64,000 bases of DNA from Candidatus Gugararchaeum adminiculabundum (GTDB lineage: Archaea; Micrarchaeota; Micrarchaeia; Burarchaeales; Gugararchaeaceae): positions 23,824-87,823 of the forward strand of contig CABMDC010000010.1 of the NCBI GenBank assembly GCA_902384795.1. Reading direction: 5' to 3'. Under the pieces are notes generated by a model. The model saw nothing but the letters and a program-made list of their open reading frames with translations. It ran no database searches and was not told the DNA's origin. A program made the translations under genes and the position numbers. Below, in pieces: positions 7,992 through 16,748 of this stretch (the stretch's first letter is position 1; each line of letters begins with the position of its first letter).

Positions 7992-10796
7992 ATGAAGAGC
8001 GCGGGAGTAGTGCCTAAGGGAGCGATTAAACAACCATTGCCAATGGACAGGCTGCCCGAAGTGCAGAAAAAAGAACTTGTTTTTAAAAAATATGACGAAT
8101 TGAATGGCCGGCTGGATTCGGCCAAAGGATTGTCCAGAGTGGTGTGTAAGTGGAAACTGCACAGGCTTTGGAATGAACTCAGCTTTTTTCACAAGTGCAA
8201 GGTTTTGGCGGGGCGCGATGACCCGAGGGAATTGGAAACTTTTGTCAGAAAACTCAACAATGTCCATCCCTTCATCCGCGCGGCCAGCACGGATGCAGTC
8301 AAAAAGGTGGCCATGGGAGAAAGCTTCGCTGTGGAGGAAGAGGACGCGAAACTTGAAATATTCCTAAAAACGCGCGGACAATTCCCAAACAAGAGAATGC
8401 TCACTTTTGGAAAAATTGTAGTGCCGCTTCTTGCAACGGCTTTCGGCGGAACGACTATGCTGGTGCAAAATGCAAGCAAATATGAATTCAAGAGGCAAGC
8501 GGACAAGCTGGAAGCAGATCAGGCGCAGCAGATGCGCACAAAGCTTAGCAGCATGTCAAGCAAAATTTTTGATTTAGTAAATGATATTATTTCGGATTTT
8601 GGAATAAGAGCTGATGCGAAAGGGTCGACCGTGGCATATTTCGCAAGCCAGACCGAGAAAATCTTTGATAGCTATATTTTGGATGATGGGACAGGAGTGA
8701 TGAAATCCTGCTTGTTGATAGATGCGAAAGGAAATTATGTAGGAGGGTATGTTAACGGAGAAAAAGCTGCTCCGGGAGATAACTTCCTGAACCTGGTTAA
8801 AGGCCACAGATTCACGCAGGATGAGAATGGGCTGAACTTTTTCGTGAGCGCTCTGCCAGCTGAAAAAGTGAAAGAAACGGCGGATGAGGCGGTCAGGGTT
8901 GTTTACAAAGTCAAGATTGAAGGAAAACTTCACTACCTAGTGGCGCAATTTTCATCCAAAAATGTTCTGGAGACTGCTGCTTCGGAGCTATTCAGTAAAA
9001 AAGAGTGGCTTAAGCTCACCAAAGGCGGGAGTGGGAAAGATATCTGGCCAGGCTATTTCCTTGTGCAAAACGAGGCAGGTAATACGGTGACAACGTTTTC
9101 AACGATTCAGAATGATAGGCTGATAAAAAATGCGATTAAGAAATCTGGGCTTGAGCCGATTTATCTGGGCAGATATGATGCGGGAGAACGGGTGGTTCAG
9201 AAAACCATGAAGTTGAAAGTTGACGGAAAGTGGGTGGGATTCAGGCTTGACCTGAAGGCATTTTACAACGGGAACAGGATGAATGTTGTCGGAATGCTGC
9301 AGCCGGAAGCAGTCTATAACGCTTCGTTGTCAACTGAGCTGGAGAAAACCCAGATGAGAATTTCGAGAAATACGCTTGGCACAATTGGAGGGTTTGGGAG
9401 TTTGATGCTTGTCTTGTCAATTTATGCCGCCGCACTGACTATGACGAGCGTTAAAGTGAGAGAAGAACTGGCGCGCGCTGAAACAGACGCAATGAGCAAG
9501 GATTTGAAAAATTTGGCTTTGGAGATGGCTTTGGAAAACAATAAAGCTTTCTTGTCGGGGATGGCGAGGGAAGCCGTGAGAAACGGATGGAAACTGACGC
9601 TTTATTCTGAATTGAAGGATGTGGTTTTGGCGTTTATGGACATAAGAGAGTTTACCAAATACGCATCAAAGACGACCGGAGAAAGGCTAGGGACGGAGTA
9701 TAACATTCTTTGGAGCCTTTTGCTGCTTCCGCAGATGATCAAGGATTCCGAGTGGGAACCGGTAAAACTCAGCGATGAGCAGATCAGTAGGATATTGGAG
9801 GATGTTAGGAAAGGCAAGGAAGCAAAGGATATTCCGGAGCTTAAGTTTTTGCAGGATGTTGGATGGCTAAAAGAACTGCTTGATGCACACGACAAGCTTT
9901 GGAAGCAAAAAGAGGATGGAAAATCGGACCGCACAATAGTGGAAAGGGATTTCCCTGAAAAGTTTTTGCGAATGCAATTTGAACAGGACTTGAAATGCGA
10001 ACCAGTAAAGCTGATGGGGGATGCAGTGCTCTTGAATTGGGATGATAGGGATTCGCTTGCTGCGGTGCAGGGCGCGATAACAATGCAGCGAACTCTTGGG
10101 TTGTTCAACGAATACATGGTGAACAGCGGCAAGAAACCGTTTGAAGTGGGATTTGGAGTGAACACTGGAACTGTGCTTAAAGGAAACTTTGGCTCACATG
10201 TAATTATGTGGTCCGATATTTTGGGGGATGAGGTCAACCAGACCTCTAGATTTGAGAGCATGACTAAGCAGTGGGGAATCAAATTCATAGCTACGGAGAA
10301 TGTTTTCGCAAAACCCGGATTACTGGATATGGAGGTAGAAGGATGGGGAGGGGAGAAGCAGGCAGTGGGCAACTGCATTAGGGGATTCGGGCGTGTTTCT
10401 CCCAAGGGCAAGGAACAGCCGGTGGAACTTTTTGAAGTATTCGCAAATGAGAAACCTGAAGTGAGAAAACTGAGGATAGACAACATGGATGTGCACAACG
10501 AAGCAGTTGGATCGTTTAGGAAAAAGAAGTTTGATGAGGCAAGGAAGGGATTTGAAGCGATTAGAGAAAACTACAGCGCAGCAGGCTTGAAAGATGGAGT
10601 TGCAGAGGCCTATTTGAAAGCGATGGCAGAGCGCGAGGAAGGAAAGCTCGACCCGGTAATTAAGCAAACATTGACCGATTCTGGAAAGTTCTCAGGGGAA
10701 ACGATTGAAGAGATGATGAAAGCGCGGGCCGAAAGCAGAACTTTTGAAATCGTTGAAAAAGATGATGGCGCGTATATACAGATGAAGAACAAATGA
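7992..10796 (+). CDS. Membrane sensor with class III nucleotidyl cyclase domain
   Basis: A 934-residue protein with a soluble N-terminus (1-135), membrane span (about 137-159), extracytoplasmic sensor-like region (160-460), second span (about 461-484) and a class III cyclase domain. Metal-binding Asp are D550 (AFMDIREFT) and D677 (KLMGDAVLLNW). K673 and D742 (WSDILGDEVN) sit where adenine-specifying residues lie in adenylyl cyclases, and N749/R753 match the transition-state pair. Between the two metal Asp there are about 127 residues instead of about 45, so a roughly 80-residue insertion (about 556-665) is present. A TPR-like segment (832-862) follows. This suggests cAMP synthesis in response to an external signal; substrate is inferred. 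Confidence 0.85.
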   Translation: MKSAGVVPKGAIKQPLPMDRLPEVQKKELVFKKYDELNGRLDSAKGLSRVVCKWKLHRLWNELSFFHKCKVLAGRDDPRELETFVRKLNNVHPFIRAASTDAVKKVAMGESFAVEEEDAKLEIFLKTRGQFPNKRMLTFGKIVVPLLATAFGGTTMLVQNASKYEFKRQADKLEADQAQQMRTKLSSMSSKIFDLVNDIISDFGIRADAKGSTVAYFASQTEKIFDSYILDDGTGVMKSCLLIDAKGNYVGGYVNGEKAAPGDNFLNLVKGHRFTQDENGLNFFVSALPAEKVKETADEAVRVVYKVKIEGKLHYLVAQFSSKNVLETAASELFSKKEWLKLTKGGSGKDIWPGYFLVQNEAGNTVTTFSTIQNDRLIKNAIKKSGLEPIYLGRYDAGERVVQKTMKLKVDGKWVGFRLDLKAFYNGNRMNVVGMLQPEAVYNASLSTELEKTQMRISRNTLGTIGGFGSLMLVLSIYAAALTMTSVKVREELARAETDAMSKDLKNLALEMALENNKAFLSGMAREAVRNGWKLTLYSELKDVVLAFMDIREFTKYASKTTGERLGTEYNILWSLLLLPQMIKDSEWEPVKLSDEQISRILEDVRKGKEAKDIPELKFLQDVGWLKELLDAHDKLWKQKEDGKSDRTIVERDFPEKFLRMQFEQDLKCEPVKLMGDAVLLNWDDRDSLAAVQGAITMQRTLGLFNEYMVNSGKKPFEVGFGVNTGTVLKGNFGSHVIMWSDILGDEVNQTSRFESMTKQWGIKFIATENVFAKPGLLDMEVEGWGGEKQAVGNCIRGFGRVSPKGKEQPVELFEVFANEKPEVRKLRIDNMDVHNEAVGSFRKKKFDEARKGFEAIRENYSAAGLKDGVAEAYLKAMAEREEGKLDPVIKQTLTDSGKFSGETIEEMMKARAESRTFEIVEKDDGAYIQMKNK

Positions 10797-10799
10797 TTG

Positions 10800-11441
10800 C
10801 TAAAATTTGAAAGCAGACGGGCAAATCCTGTTTAATTTGCATTCATTGCATTTTGGCTTTCTGGCTGTGCAGATGTATCTTCCGTGAAGCACCAGTCTTC
10901 CGTTGAATTCGCCCCATTCGCTTCGGGGAAGAATTTTCATCAAATCTTTTTCTATTTTGTTCGGGTCTTTTTGTTTTGTGAGGCCGAGCCTTTGCGAAAG
11001 CCGCATCACGTGAGTGTCAACAGCTATTCCTTCAACCAGGCCGAAGCCATTGGTGAGAACTATGTTCGCTGTTTTGCGCGCAACTCCAGGGAGCTCAATC
11101 AGCTCTTCTATTGTTTTCGGGACTTTTCCATTGAACTTCTGGACTAGGAGCTTGCAGGCTGATTTGATGTTCCGGGCTTTTGCATGATAGAAGCCAGTGG
11201 AATGGATGGCGCGCTCAAGCGCATGAATGTCGGCTTTTGCAAAATCCCTGGGCGAATTGTATTTTTTGAAAAGGTCTTTTGTGACCAGGTTCACGCGCGC
11301 GTCAGTGCACTGGGCCGAGAGAATTGTGGAAATGAGGAGCTGGAATGGGTTGGAATGAATTAGCTGGGTGGTGGAACTGGGGTGCATTTTCTTTAGGAGC
11401 GAGAGCATTTTCTTGACGGATGCACGGGGAGGAACTGCCAT
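10800..11441 (-). CDS. nth: Endonuclease III
   Basis: A 213-residue DNA glycosylase/AP lyase for oxidised pyrimidines. The helix-hairpin-helix block ELPGVARKTANIVL carries catalytic K123, and D142 is in VDTHVMRLSQRLG. Four cysteines at 191, 198, 201 and 207 have the C-x6-C-x2-C-x5-C spacing of the [4Fe-4S] cluster. Length is standard. It is convergent with the cyclase gene (stop codons almost touch) and divergent from the MetE-like genes. Confidence 0.96.
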   Translation of the reverse strand: MAVPPRASVKKMLSLLKKMHPSSTTQLIHSNPFQLLISTILSAQCTDARVNLVTKDLFKKYNSPRDFAKADIHALERAIHSTGFYHAKARNIKSACKLLVQKFNGKVPKTIEELIELPGVARKTANIVLTNGFGLVEGIAVDTHVMRLSQRLGLTKQKDPNKIEKDLMKILPRSEWGEFNGRLVLHGRYICTARKPKCNECKLNRICPSAFKF

Positions 11442-11516
11442 GAAATCAGCCGATTCTTAATAGAATAAATGATGCCGTTAGCCTTTTAATAATTGGATGG
11501 CAAAAATTCTCTTGCT

Positions 11517-12464
11517 ATGAAGTCTACTACTGTCGGCTTGTATCCACGGCCAGAGTATTTGCAACCGGCCATAAGGCATTTTGCCAAGGGCAGGATTAGC
11601 GCCGAGCAGCTGGAGCAGGAATACCGCAAGGCCGCGAAGAATTACATTGAACTGCAGGAGAAGGCGGGAATTGATTACATTACGAGCGGAGGGTTTAGCT
11701 GGGATGATGTGATTACGCCCTATGCCGCGAACACTTTTGGCTTCAAGCTTGGCGGGCTGATTAGATTTTTTGACAATAATAATTACTACAGGAAGCCGAG
11801 TTTAACAGTAGGGCTGATTGCGCGCGAATGGAAAGTTGCGGATGAAATGAAGAAAAAGGCCGAGTTAAAGGCGATAGTGCCGGGGCCGTTTACCCTTGCG
11901 AAAATGTCTGAAATTGCTCCGTTTACAACTGAGGAATTTGTTGCCATTGCAGGCCAGGTTTTGAATGCTGAGGTGAAAGCCCTCTATGCGGCTGGCTGCA
12001 GGAATTTCCAGATTGACGAGCCTTCGCTTGTTTTTGAGAAGAATATTCCCGATGAGGAAGTGGATGCAGCGAGCATTGCATTTGCCGAATTGAGAAAGGG
12101 AATTGACTCGCAATTCTGTCTGCAGACTTACTTTGGCGGTGCTGGAGAAGTTTATGAAAAATTGCTTGATTTCCCCGCTGATTTGATTGGATTGGATTTT
12201 GCCAGTGTTGCAAGTGGAAAGGAGAACTTTGATCTTGTGAAGGAGCACGGAACCGGCGGAAAGAAGCTGGTTGCAGGCGTGATTGATGCCAGGAATACTA
12301 AGATGGAAACTGAAGCGGATGTGAAGAAAGCGATTGAAAAAATCCGCTCAGGAATGAAGGATGGCGCGGTGATACTCGCACCCAATGCTGCGCTGGAATA
12401 TTTGCCGGAAGTGATTGCCGAGAAGAAAGTGAAATTTTTGGGAGAGGTTGCGAGGAAACTTTAA
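11517..12464 (+). CDS. MetE-like protein lacking the zinc site
   Basis: About 315 residues of MetE (cobalamin-independent methionine synthase) fold: TTVGLYPRPEYLQPAIRHFAKGRIS near the start, VPGPFTLAKMSE and FQIDEPSLVFE in the middle. The zinc ligands expected in the catalytic half are absent: QTYFG replaces HxC and the late Cys is replaced within PNAALEYLPE. It therefore looks like the non-catalytic N-terminal half of MetE or a regulatory paralogue, and it is followed 25 bases later by a version with a full zinc site. The ATG at 11517 lies about 30 bases after TTTTAATAAT, so it may be leaderless; an upstream in-frame TTG at 11493 is less likely. Confidence 0.8.
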   Translation: MKSTTVGLYPRPEYLQPAIRHFAKGRISAEQLEQEYRKAAKNYIELQEKAGIDYITSGGFSWDDVITPYAANTFGFKLGGLIRFFDNNNYYRKPSLTVGLIAREWKVADEMKKKAELKAIVPGPFTLAKMSEIAPFTTEEFVAIAGQVLNAEVKALYAAGCRNFQIDEPSLVFEKNIPDEEVDAASIAFAELRKGIDSQFCLQTYFGGAGEVYEKLLDFPADLIGLDFASVASGKENFDLVKEHGTGGKKLVAGVIDARNTKMETEADVKKAIEKIRSGMKDGAVILAPNAALEYLPEVIAEKKVKFLGEVARKL

Positions 12465-12489
12465 TTGAGATTATTGATGTGATGAGATT

Positions 12490-13458
12490 ATGGCAAAGGA
12501 AATTTTTCCAACAACGATTGTGGGCAGCTATTCAAAGCCCGATTACCTGAATGACGCTTTCAAGGAGTATTACGCAGGCAAAATTTCCCATGAGCAGCTG
12601 CACAAGCTGGCCGAGAAGGCGATTGTTGACGTGATTAAGGACCATGAAGAAGCGGATGTTGATATTGTTTCAGATGGGGAGATGCGCCGAAGCGAGATGA
12701 CGGAATTCTTCGCAGAGAACATTGGTGGGTTCAAAATGTTCGGGCCTGTCCGGGTTTGGGGGAACAATTACTACCAGAAACCGAGCATTATTGAAAAAAT
12801 GACCTACAAAAAACCGATCTTAGTGGATGAGTATAATTACACGAAATCACTGACTAAAAAGAGGATTAAGGTGCCGATTACAGGGCCTTACACAATTGTT
12901 GACTGGAGCTTCAACGAGGCGTACAGGAACAAGGAGGAAGCGATTTACGCGCTTGCTGAAATTGAAAACAGGGAGCTGAAGGCGCTGGTAAAAGCCGGCG
13001 TTGATTTCATTCAGATTGACGAGCCTGCGCTGTCAACCCATCCCGAAGAAATTGAAATTGCGCGCAAGGCGATTGAAATCACGACCAAGGGGATTGATGT
13101 GAAAAAAGGGCTGCACATCTGCTATGGGGAGTATGATAAAATTTACCCTGCTGTTTTGGATTTCAATGTGGACCAGATTGATTTGGAATTGGCAAACAGG
13201 AAATGGGATATTGATTTCCTGAAGGAACATGAATTCACCAAGGAGATTGGCTATGGCGCTTGCGATGTGCACAACCCACGCGTGGAAACAGTTGAGGAAA
13301 TCGTTGCAGGCGTGAGAAAGGGATTGGAGCTTGTGTCGCCGGAGAAACTGTTTGTAAAGCCTGACTGCGGGCTTAAGATGCTTCCGCGAAATATTGCCTT
13401 TGAGAAACTGAAAGTGATGGTCAAGGCGGCTAAAGTTTTGAGAAAGGAGTTTGAGTAA
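12490..13458 (+). CDS. MetE-like methionine synthase, catalytic (core) unit
   Basis: A 322-residue core MetE. The thiol-activating zinc ligands are visible: H209 and C211 (LHICYGEYD), E233 (IDLELAN) and C293 (KPDCGLKMLP). FIQIDEPAL and VSDGEMRRSEM are family signatures. It methylates homocysteine. Core enzymes in archaea can take the methyl group from corrinoid proteins; alternatively, together with the preceding MetE-N-like protein it could form a split, folate-using MetE. The abundance of folate genes in the window favours the second reading but does not prove it. Confidence 0.88.
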   Translation: MAKEIFPTTIVGSYSKPDYLNDAFKEYYAGKISHEQLHKLAEKAIVDVIKDHEEADVDIVSDGEMRRSEMTEFFAENIGGFKMFGPVRVWGNNYYQKPSIIEKMTYKKPILVDEYNYTKSLTKKRIKVPITGPYTIVDWSFNEAYRNKEEAIYALAEIENRELKALVKAGVDFIQIDEPALSTHPEEIEIARKAIEITTKGIDVKKGLHICYGEYDKIYPAVLDFNVDQIDLELANRKWDIDFLKEHEFTKEIGYGACDVHNPRVETVEEIVAGVRKGLELVSPEKLFVKPDCGLKMLPRNIAFEKLKVMVKAAKVLRKEFE

Positions 13459-13496
13459 AGTAAATAGAAGAAGCGGTAGACTAATGGGCTAAAACA

Positions 13497-14456
13497 TTAG
13501 AAACCGAACTGGGCTGCTTTTGACAGTAATTTATTCCCCAGCGAGCGGATTCGTTTCTGGTCTTCCAGATTTTTGATGAACTTTTTCGGGATGCCTTTCA
13601 TCCCCAGGTGTGCGCCTGAGAGGGCGCCGGTGATGCAGGAGATGGTGTCGGTATCGCCGGGAATGCTATTCACTGCGAGAAGAACTGCTTTTTCATAGCT
13701 TGTCTGGTTGTGCAGGAAACAGTAGACCGCATAGGGAACGCTTTGCAGGACTGTTTGTCTTGTGCCTAAAATTTTTGCAACTTTTTCCGGCTTTTGCTTT
13801 CTATAGCGGATTGCCTTTTTGAAGCGGTTTTCCAATCTCTTGTCCTTTATCATGTCCAGGGAAGCTTTTGCCGCCTGGAGCGGGCTTTTGCCCAGATGCA
13901 CCATGAATGAAATCATGGAAGCGATGTAGGCGGCTGCTTCCTTGCATTCGCGCTTGTCATGGGTCGGGATGCTGGAAACGCGCGCCTTGGATGAGGAATT
14001 TCTTGGGTTGCGGTAGAATAAACCAATGGGAGCCACGCGCATAACCGAGCCATTGGAAAGCGAATATTGCGAGCCGCTCTCGAATGGGCTGACTCCCAGT
14101 GAAAGCTTTCTGCAGCCAGCCCAGCTTGTTTTTCCAATTCCCCGGTTCATTGAGGGAACTCCTGCTGAGATTCTCCACCAGTTGGCCAATCGCTTTGAAA
14201 AATTGTGAATGTCCAGCCCCTTGTCCTGAACCAGGGAATTGGCGAGTATGAGAAGCTGCTCCGTATCGTCGGAATATTGGCCGGGCTGGAGGCTTCCGTG
14301 CAGGCCAGGGGGGGAAGGGACGAAATCATGGATTCCGTTTGGGAAATATTTTTCGTACATGGTGATGGTGAGGCCTTCGGACGGAACACCCAATGCATCT
14401 CCGATGGCAGCGCCGTAGAGGGTTGCGAGAAAATGAGATTTGAGGTCCTTGCGCAT
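13497..14456 (-). CDS. ADP-ribosylglycohydrolase family protein
   Basis: A 319-residue DraG/ARH-type hydrolase. Motifs seen are GAAIGDALGVPSEG near the N-terminus, YSDDTEQLLILA (first metal-binding Asp pair), SNGSVMRVAPIGLFY and the C-terminal PGDTDTISCITGALSGAHLG (second metal-binding Asp pair). Members remove ADP-ribose from proteins or related substrates using two Mg ions. It is convergent with the MetE-like pair and ends a few tens of bases after them. The physiological target is unknown; no partner ADP-ribosyltransferase is seen in the window. Confidence 0.92.
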   Translation of the reverse strand: MRKDLKSHFLATLYGAAIGDALGVPSEGLTITMYEKYFPNGIHDFVPSPPGLHGSLQPGQYSDDTEQLLILANSLVQDKGLDIHNFSKRLANWWRISAGVPSMNRGIGKTSWAGCRKLSLGVSPFESGSQYSLSNGSVMRVAPIGLFYRNPRNSSSKARVSSIPTHDKRECKEAAAYIASMISFMVHLGKSPLQAAKASLDMIKDKRLENRFKKAIRYRKQKPEKVAKILGTRQTVLQSVPYAVYCFLHNQTSYEKAVLLAVNSIPGDTDTISCITGALSGAHLGMKGIPKKFIKNLEDQKRIRSLGNKLLSKAAQFGF

Positions 14457-14497
14457 AAAATCAATAATAAGAGAAAAAGCCGGGTATTAATAGTTTG

Positions 14498-15013
14498 TTA
14501 TTGGATTGTTTGCAGAGAAATTTTTACATCCGCCCATTTTGCATCAGATGTGAAGGCAGAGTGCGTTTCAAAAACTTCTATTGTGAGAATATCTCCGTTC
14601 TGGAGGGAAACGTTTTCCTTGCCCACTGGCTCGACTAGCCGTTCAGCTATCTTGACTCCGTTTTCATCGTATATTGAGAAAGCTGCTAGATACGGGCAAT
14701 CAGCCATTTGGCAAAGCTCTATGTCTCTAAGTTGCACATCATAATCACCGATTGTCACCTTTTCGCCTACGTGCAATTTCACTATTTCCCCTGTTCCGTT
14801 TGAAAGCTCTGGCGACTGGTTTGCGGAATCGTTAGCAGATGCAGCCGGTTCTGGCATGGCTGGCGGGCTTGCCACTGTATCATTCGGGAAACTGGGCACA
14901 GAAGGCGCACTGGTTGCATTTTTTTTCTCAAACTCTATTTCCTGCGTGCAGCCGCTTGCCAGAATCAGCAGGCCGAGCATGGCTAGCACTAACATTTTTG
15001 CAGATTTTTCCAT
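14498..15013 (-). CDS. Secreted lipoprotein, 171 aa
   Basis: The N-terminus has a signal peptide ending in a lipobox (LILASGC), so the mature protein should be a cell-surface lipoprotein. A Pro/Ser/Ala/Asn linker (about 33-75) is followed by one beta-domain: GEKVTIGDYDVQLRDIE...LQNGDILTIEVFE...KWADVKISL. The same pattern, with a W-A-[DE] signature, recurs in the upstream genes. It is the last gene of a minus-strand operon and has a GGGTGATTTGA ribosome binding site 5 bases after the previous gene. Function unknown; a surface-layer or envelope role is inferred. Confidence 0.82.
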   Translation of the reverse strand: MEKSAKMLVLAMLGLLILASGCTQEIEFEKKNATSAPSVPSFPNDTVASPPAMPEPAASANDSANQSPELSNGTGEIVKLHVGEKVTIGDYDVQLRDIELCQMADCPYLAAFSIYDENGVKIAERLVEPVGKENVSLQNGDILTIEVFETHSAFTSDAKWADVKISLQTIQ

Positions 15014-15018
15014 TCAAA

Positions 15019-16746
15019 TCACCCTATGAGCGTGCATTCTTTCCCTGCTTTTACTGCCAGGGATTCCCCTAAAAATGAATCCGTGATTTCGTACGAGTCA
15101 GGAAGCGGGCCCTGCCATTTCTGCGCAGAATTGTCCCAGTAATAGGCTTTCATGCTTCCGCAATTCCAGAAAATGTGCTGGAGAGTATTTCCTTTCATCC
15201 ATTCCTGGGCGAGGATAAGGTTCCAGCCTTTTTCCAATTTTAGCAAATTCAAATCATTTGTTCCGCCTGCCGAAGGGGCGAGCGAGGAGCGGATGCTGGA
15301 ATTCAGCTGGCATTCGGCATTGGTGTAGACCCAGGCGGAGGAGAATGGGGCGAGCGATTTCATTGTGGAGGCATCTCCGTTCCTTTCATGGAATGAGATT
15401 CCCTCGGTTGAATTGGCGAACTCAAGGGAGCTGGAGAGCCCGTAATATTTCTTTTCCTTTGGGGAATAGGCCCAGGCGCTCGTCTCGCTGCAGGTTGAGG
15501 AAACTTTTGCCCCGGAAATGAACTGCACCAGGTTCCAGCCCTTTTTCAGCGAGTAGGAGTAGTTGGCTGAAGTTGGCGGAGAGACAGCTGCATTGAATTC
15601 GAAAATGTTGTTTGTCTCGTTTTTCTCAAAGATGTCGTGGTTTGAATCCAGTTCGACTTTTATTTTGTACACGCCTTCGCCTTTCGGAGTCCAGGTGAGT
15701 GAAGCTGTTTCTTCTGATCGCAGAGTAAGAGTGCCGAACTGGACCCAGCCATAGCCACGGTCTAAATAGAACGAGGCAGTGTAGGGGTGCAGGATGTTGT
15801 TGGAATAAATTTGCGTGATGAGCTGGACAGGAACATCAACTTCAGGGGTCCCTTTCAGGTTCACGGAAATTATTGCGAGTTCTGGCGCAGGGTCCTGGAT
15901 TGCAAAGTTTGCTGTGCGCGAAACAGTCTCATGGGCATCTGCGCAGGAAACTGTGTACTGGTAGACTCCGTATTGGAGCTGCGAAAGCTGGAAAGAGCCT
16001 TCGTAGTCTGAGCCCAGGTCTGACCATGCGCCTGAAAATGTGAGAGTGCCGGAGATTGCGCCGCTTGCAGAGCAGGCTGCATCGGAAATTATTTGGCCGT
16101 TTTTGTCCTGGAGAAACGCCCTGACCGAAAGCCGGCCTCCGGAAATTGAATGGGAGACGCTTAGGGCGTTGCCTGCTTCTATTTTGCTGATTTCAAACCT
16201 TGCGAACTTTCCCGGGTAATCAATTTCATTTGCCCTGAATTCGAAATCCTTCCCTTTCACCGAATCATTGATTGCAAGGACTCCGGAATCGTATTCCTCG
16301 CTCAGGAAAACTTCTGCCCAGTCGCTGCCGACCCTGCCCAGGCCGATCAAAATTGGCGTGCCGTCCTGGGTAAACGCCTTGAACTGCGTGTCTGATGAAA
16401 GTGTCAGGGAAGAGCGCGACATTCCGGTTTCAGGGTCGAATAATTTCTGCTTTGTTCCGTCCGTGTAGAGCGAAAGGACTGCCGTGTTTCCGGAAATCTC
16501 CTCCACTGCCACCGAATAGCCGCCTGCGGAGATATTTTGCCCGAGCTTCACGACTCCGAACGCCTTTTCATCCAGGGCTGAGACTGAAACAGTGCCCTGG
16601 GCCACGCCAAACACTGCGAGCGATGCGCTTTTCCCGTCTATTGTTTTATGGTAAAGCGAATTATCGGGAATCGTCTCCACTAGCGCGAAAGAGAAAAATG
16701 AAAAGAGTATCAATGCCAATGCTGCCAGGAGTTTCAGTTTCACCAT
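15019..16746 (-). CDS. Secreted surface protein with CARDB-like domain
   Basis: About 575 residues with a clear signal peptide (LKLLAALALILFSFFSFA). The N-terminal region contains the operon's shared beta-domain (GQNISAGGYSVAVEEI...GSDWAEVFLSEEY). A CARDB-like segment (about 295-390: ELAIISVNLKGTPEVDVPVQL...NHDIFEKNETNN) follows. The C-terminus has two diverged repeats that start KKGWNLVQFI and EKGWNLILAQ and contain Trp/Tyr-rich stretches and Cys. It is likely an envelope or adhesion protein. The ATG at 16746 is preferred to a GTG two codons earlier. It is co-transcribed with its neighbours. Confidence 0.82.
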   Translation of the reverse strand: MVKLKLLAALALILFSFFSFALVETIPDNSLYHKTIDGKSASLAVFGVAQGTVSVSALDEKAFGVVKLGQNISAGGYSVAVEEISGNTAVLSLYTDGTKQKLFDPETGMSRSSLTLSSDTQFKAFTQDGTPILIGLGRVGSDWAEVFLSEEYDSGVLAINDSVKGKDFEFRANEIDYPGKFARFEISKIEAGNALSVSHSISGGRLSVRAFLQDKNGQIISDAACSASGAISGTLTFSGAWSDLGSDYEGSFQLSQLQYGVYQYTVSCADAHETVSRTANFAIQDPAPELAIISVNLKGTPEVDVPVQLITQIYSNNILHPYTASFYLDRGYGWVQFGTLTLRSEETASLTWTPKGEGVYKIKVELDSNHDIFEKNETNNIFEFNAAVSPPTSANYSYSLKKGWNLVQFISGAKVSSTCSETSAWAYSPKEKKYYGLSSSLEFANSTEGISFHERNGDASTMKSLAPFSSAWVYTNAECQLNSSIRSSLAPSAGGTNDLNLLKLEKGWNLILAQEWMKGNTLQHIFWNCGSMKAYYWDNSAQKWQGPLPDSYEITDSFLGESLAVKAGKECTLIG

Positions 16747-16748
16747 AA

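Noticed and set aside
9602..10498. Antisense open frame of 298 codons opposite the cyclase domain
   Set aside because: It overlaps the most conserved part of the cyclase gene and is not a plausible protein.
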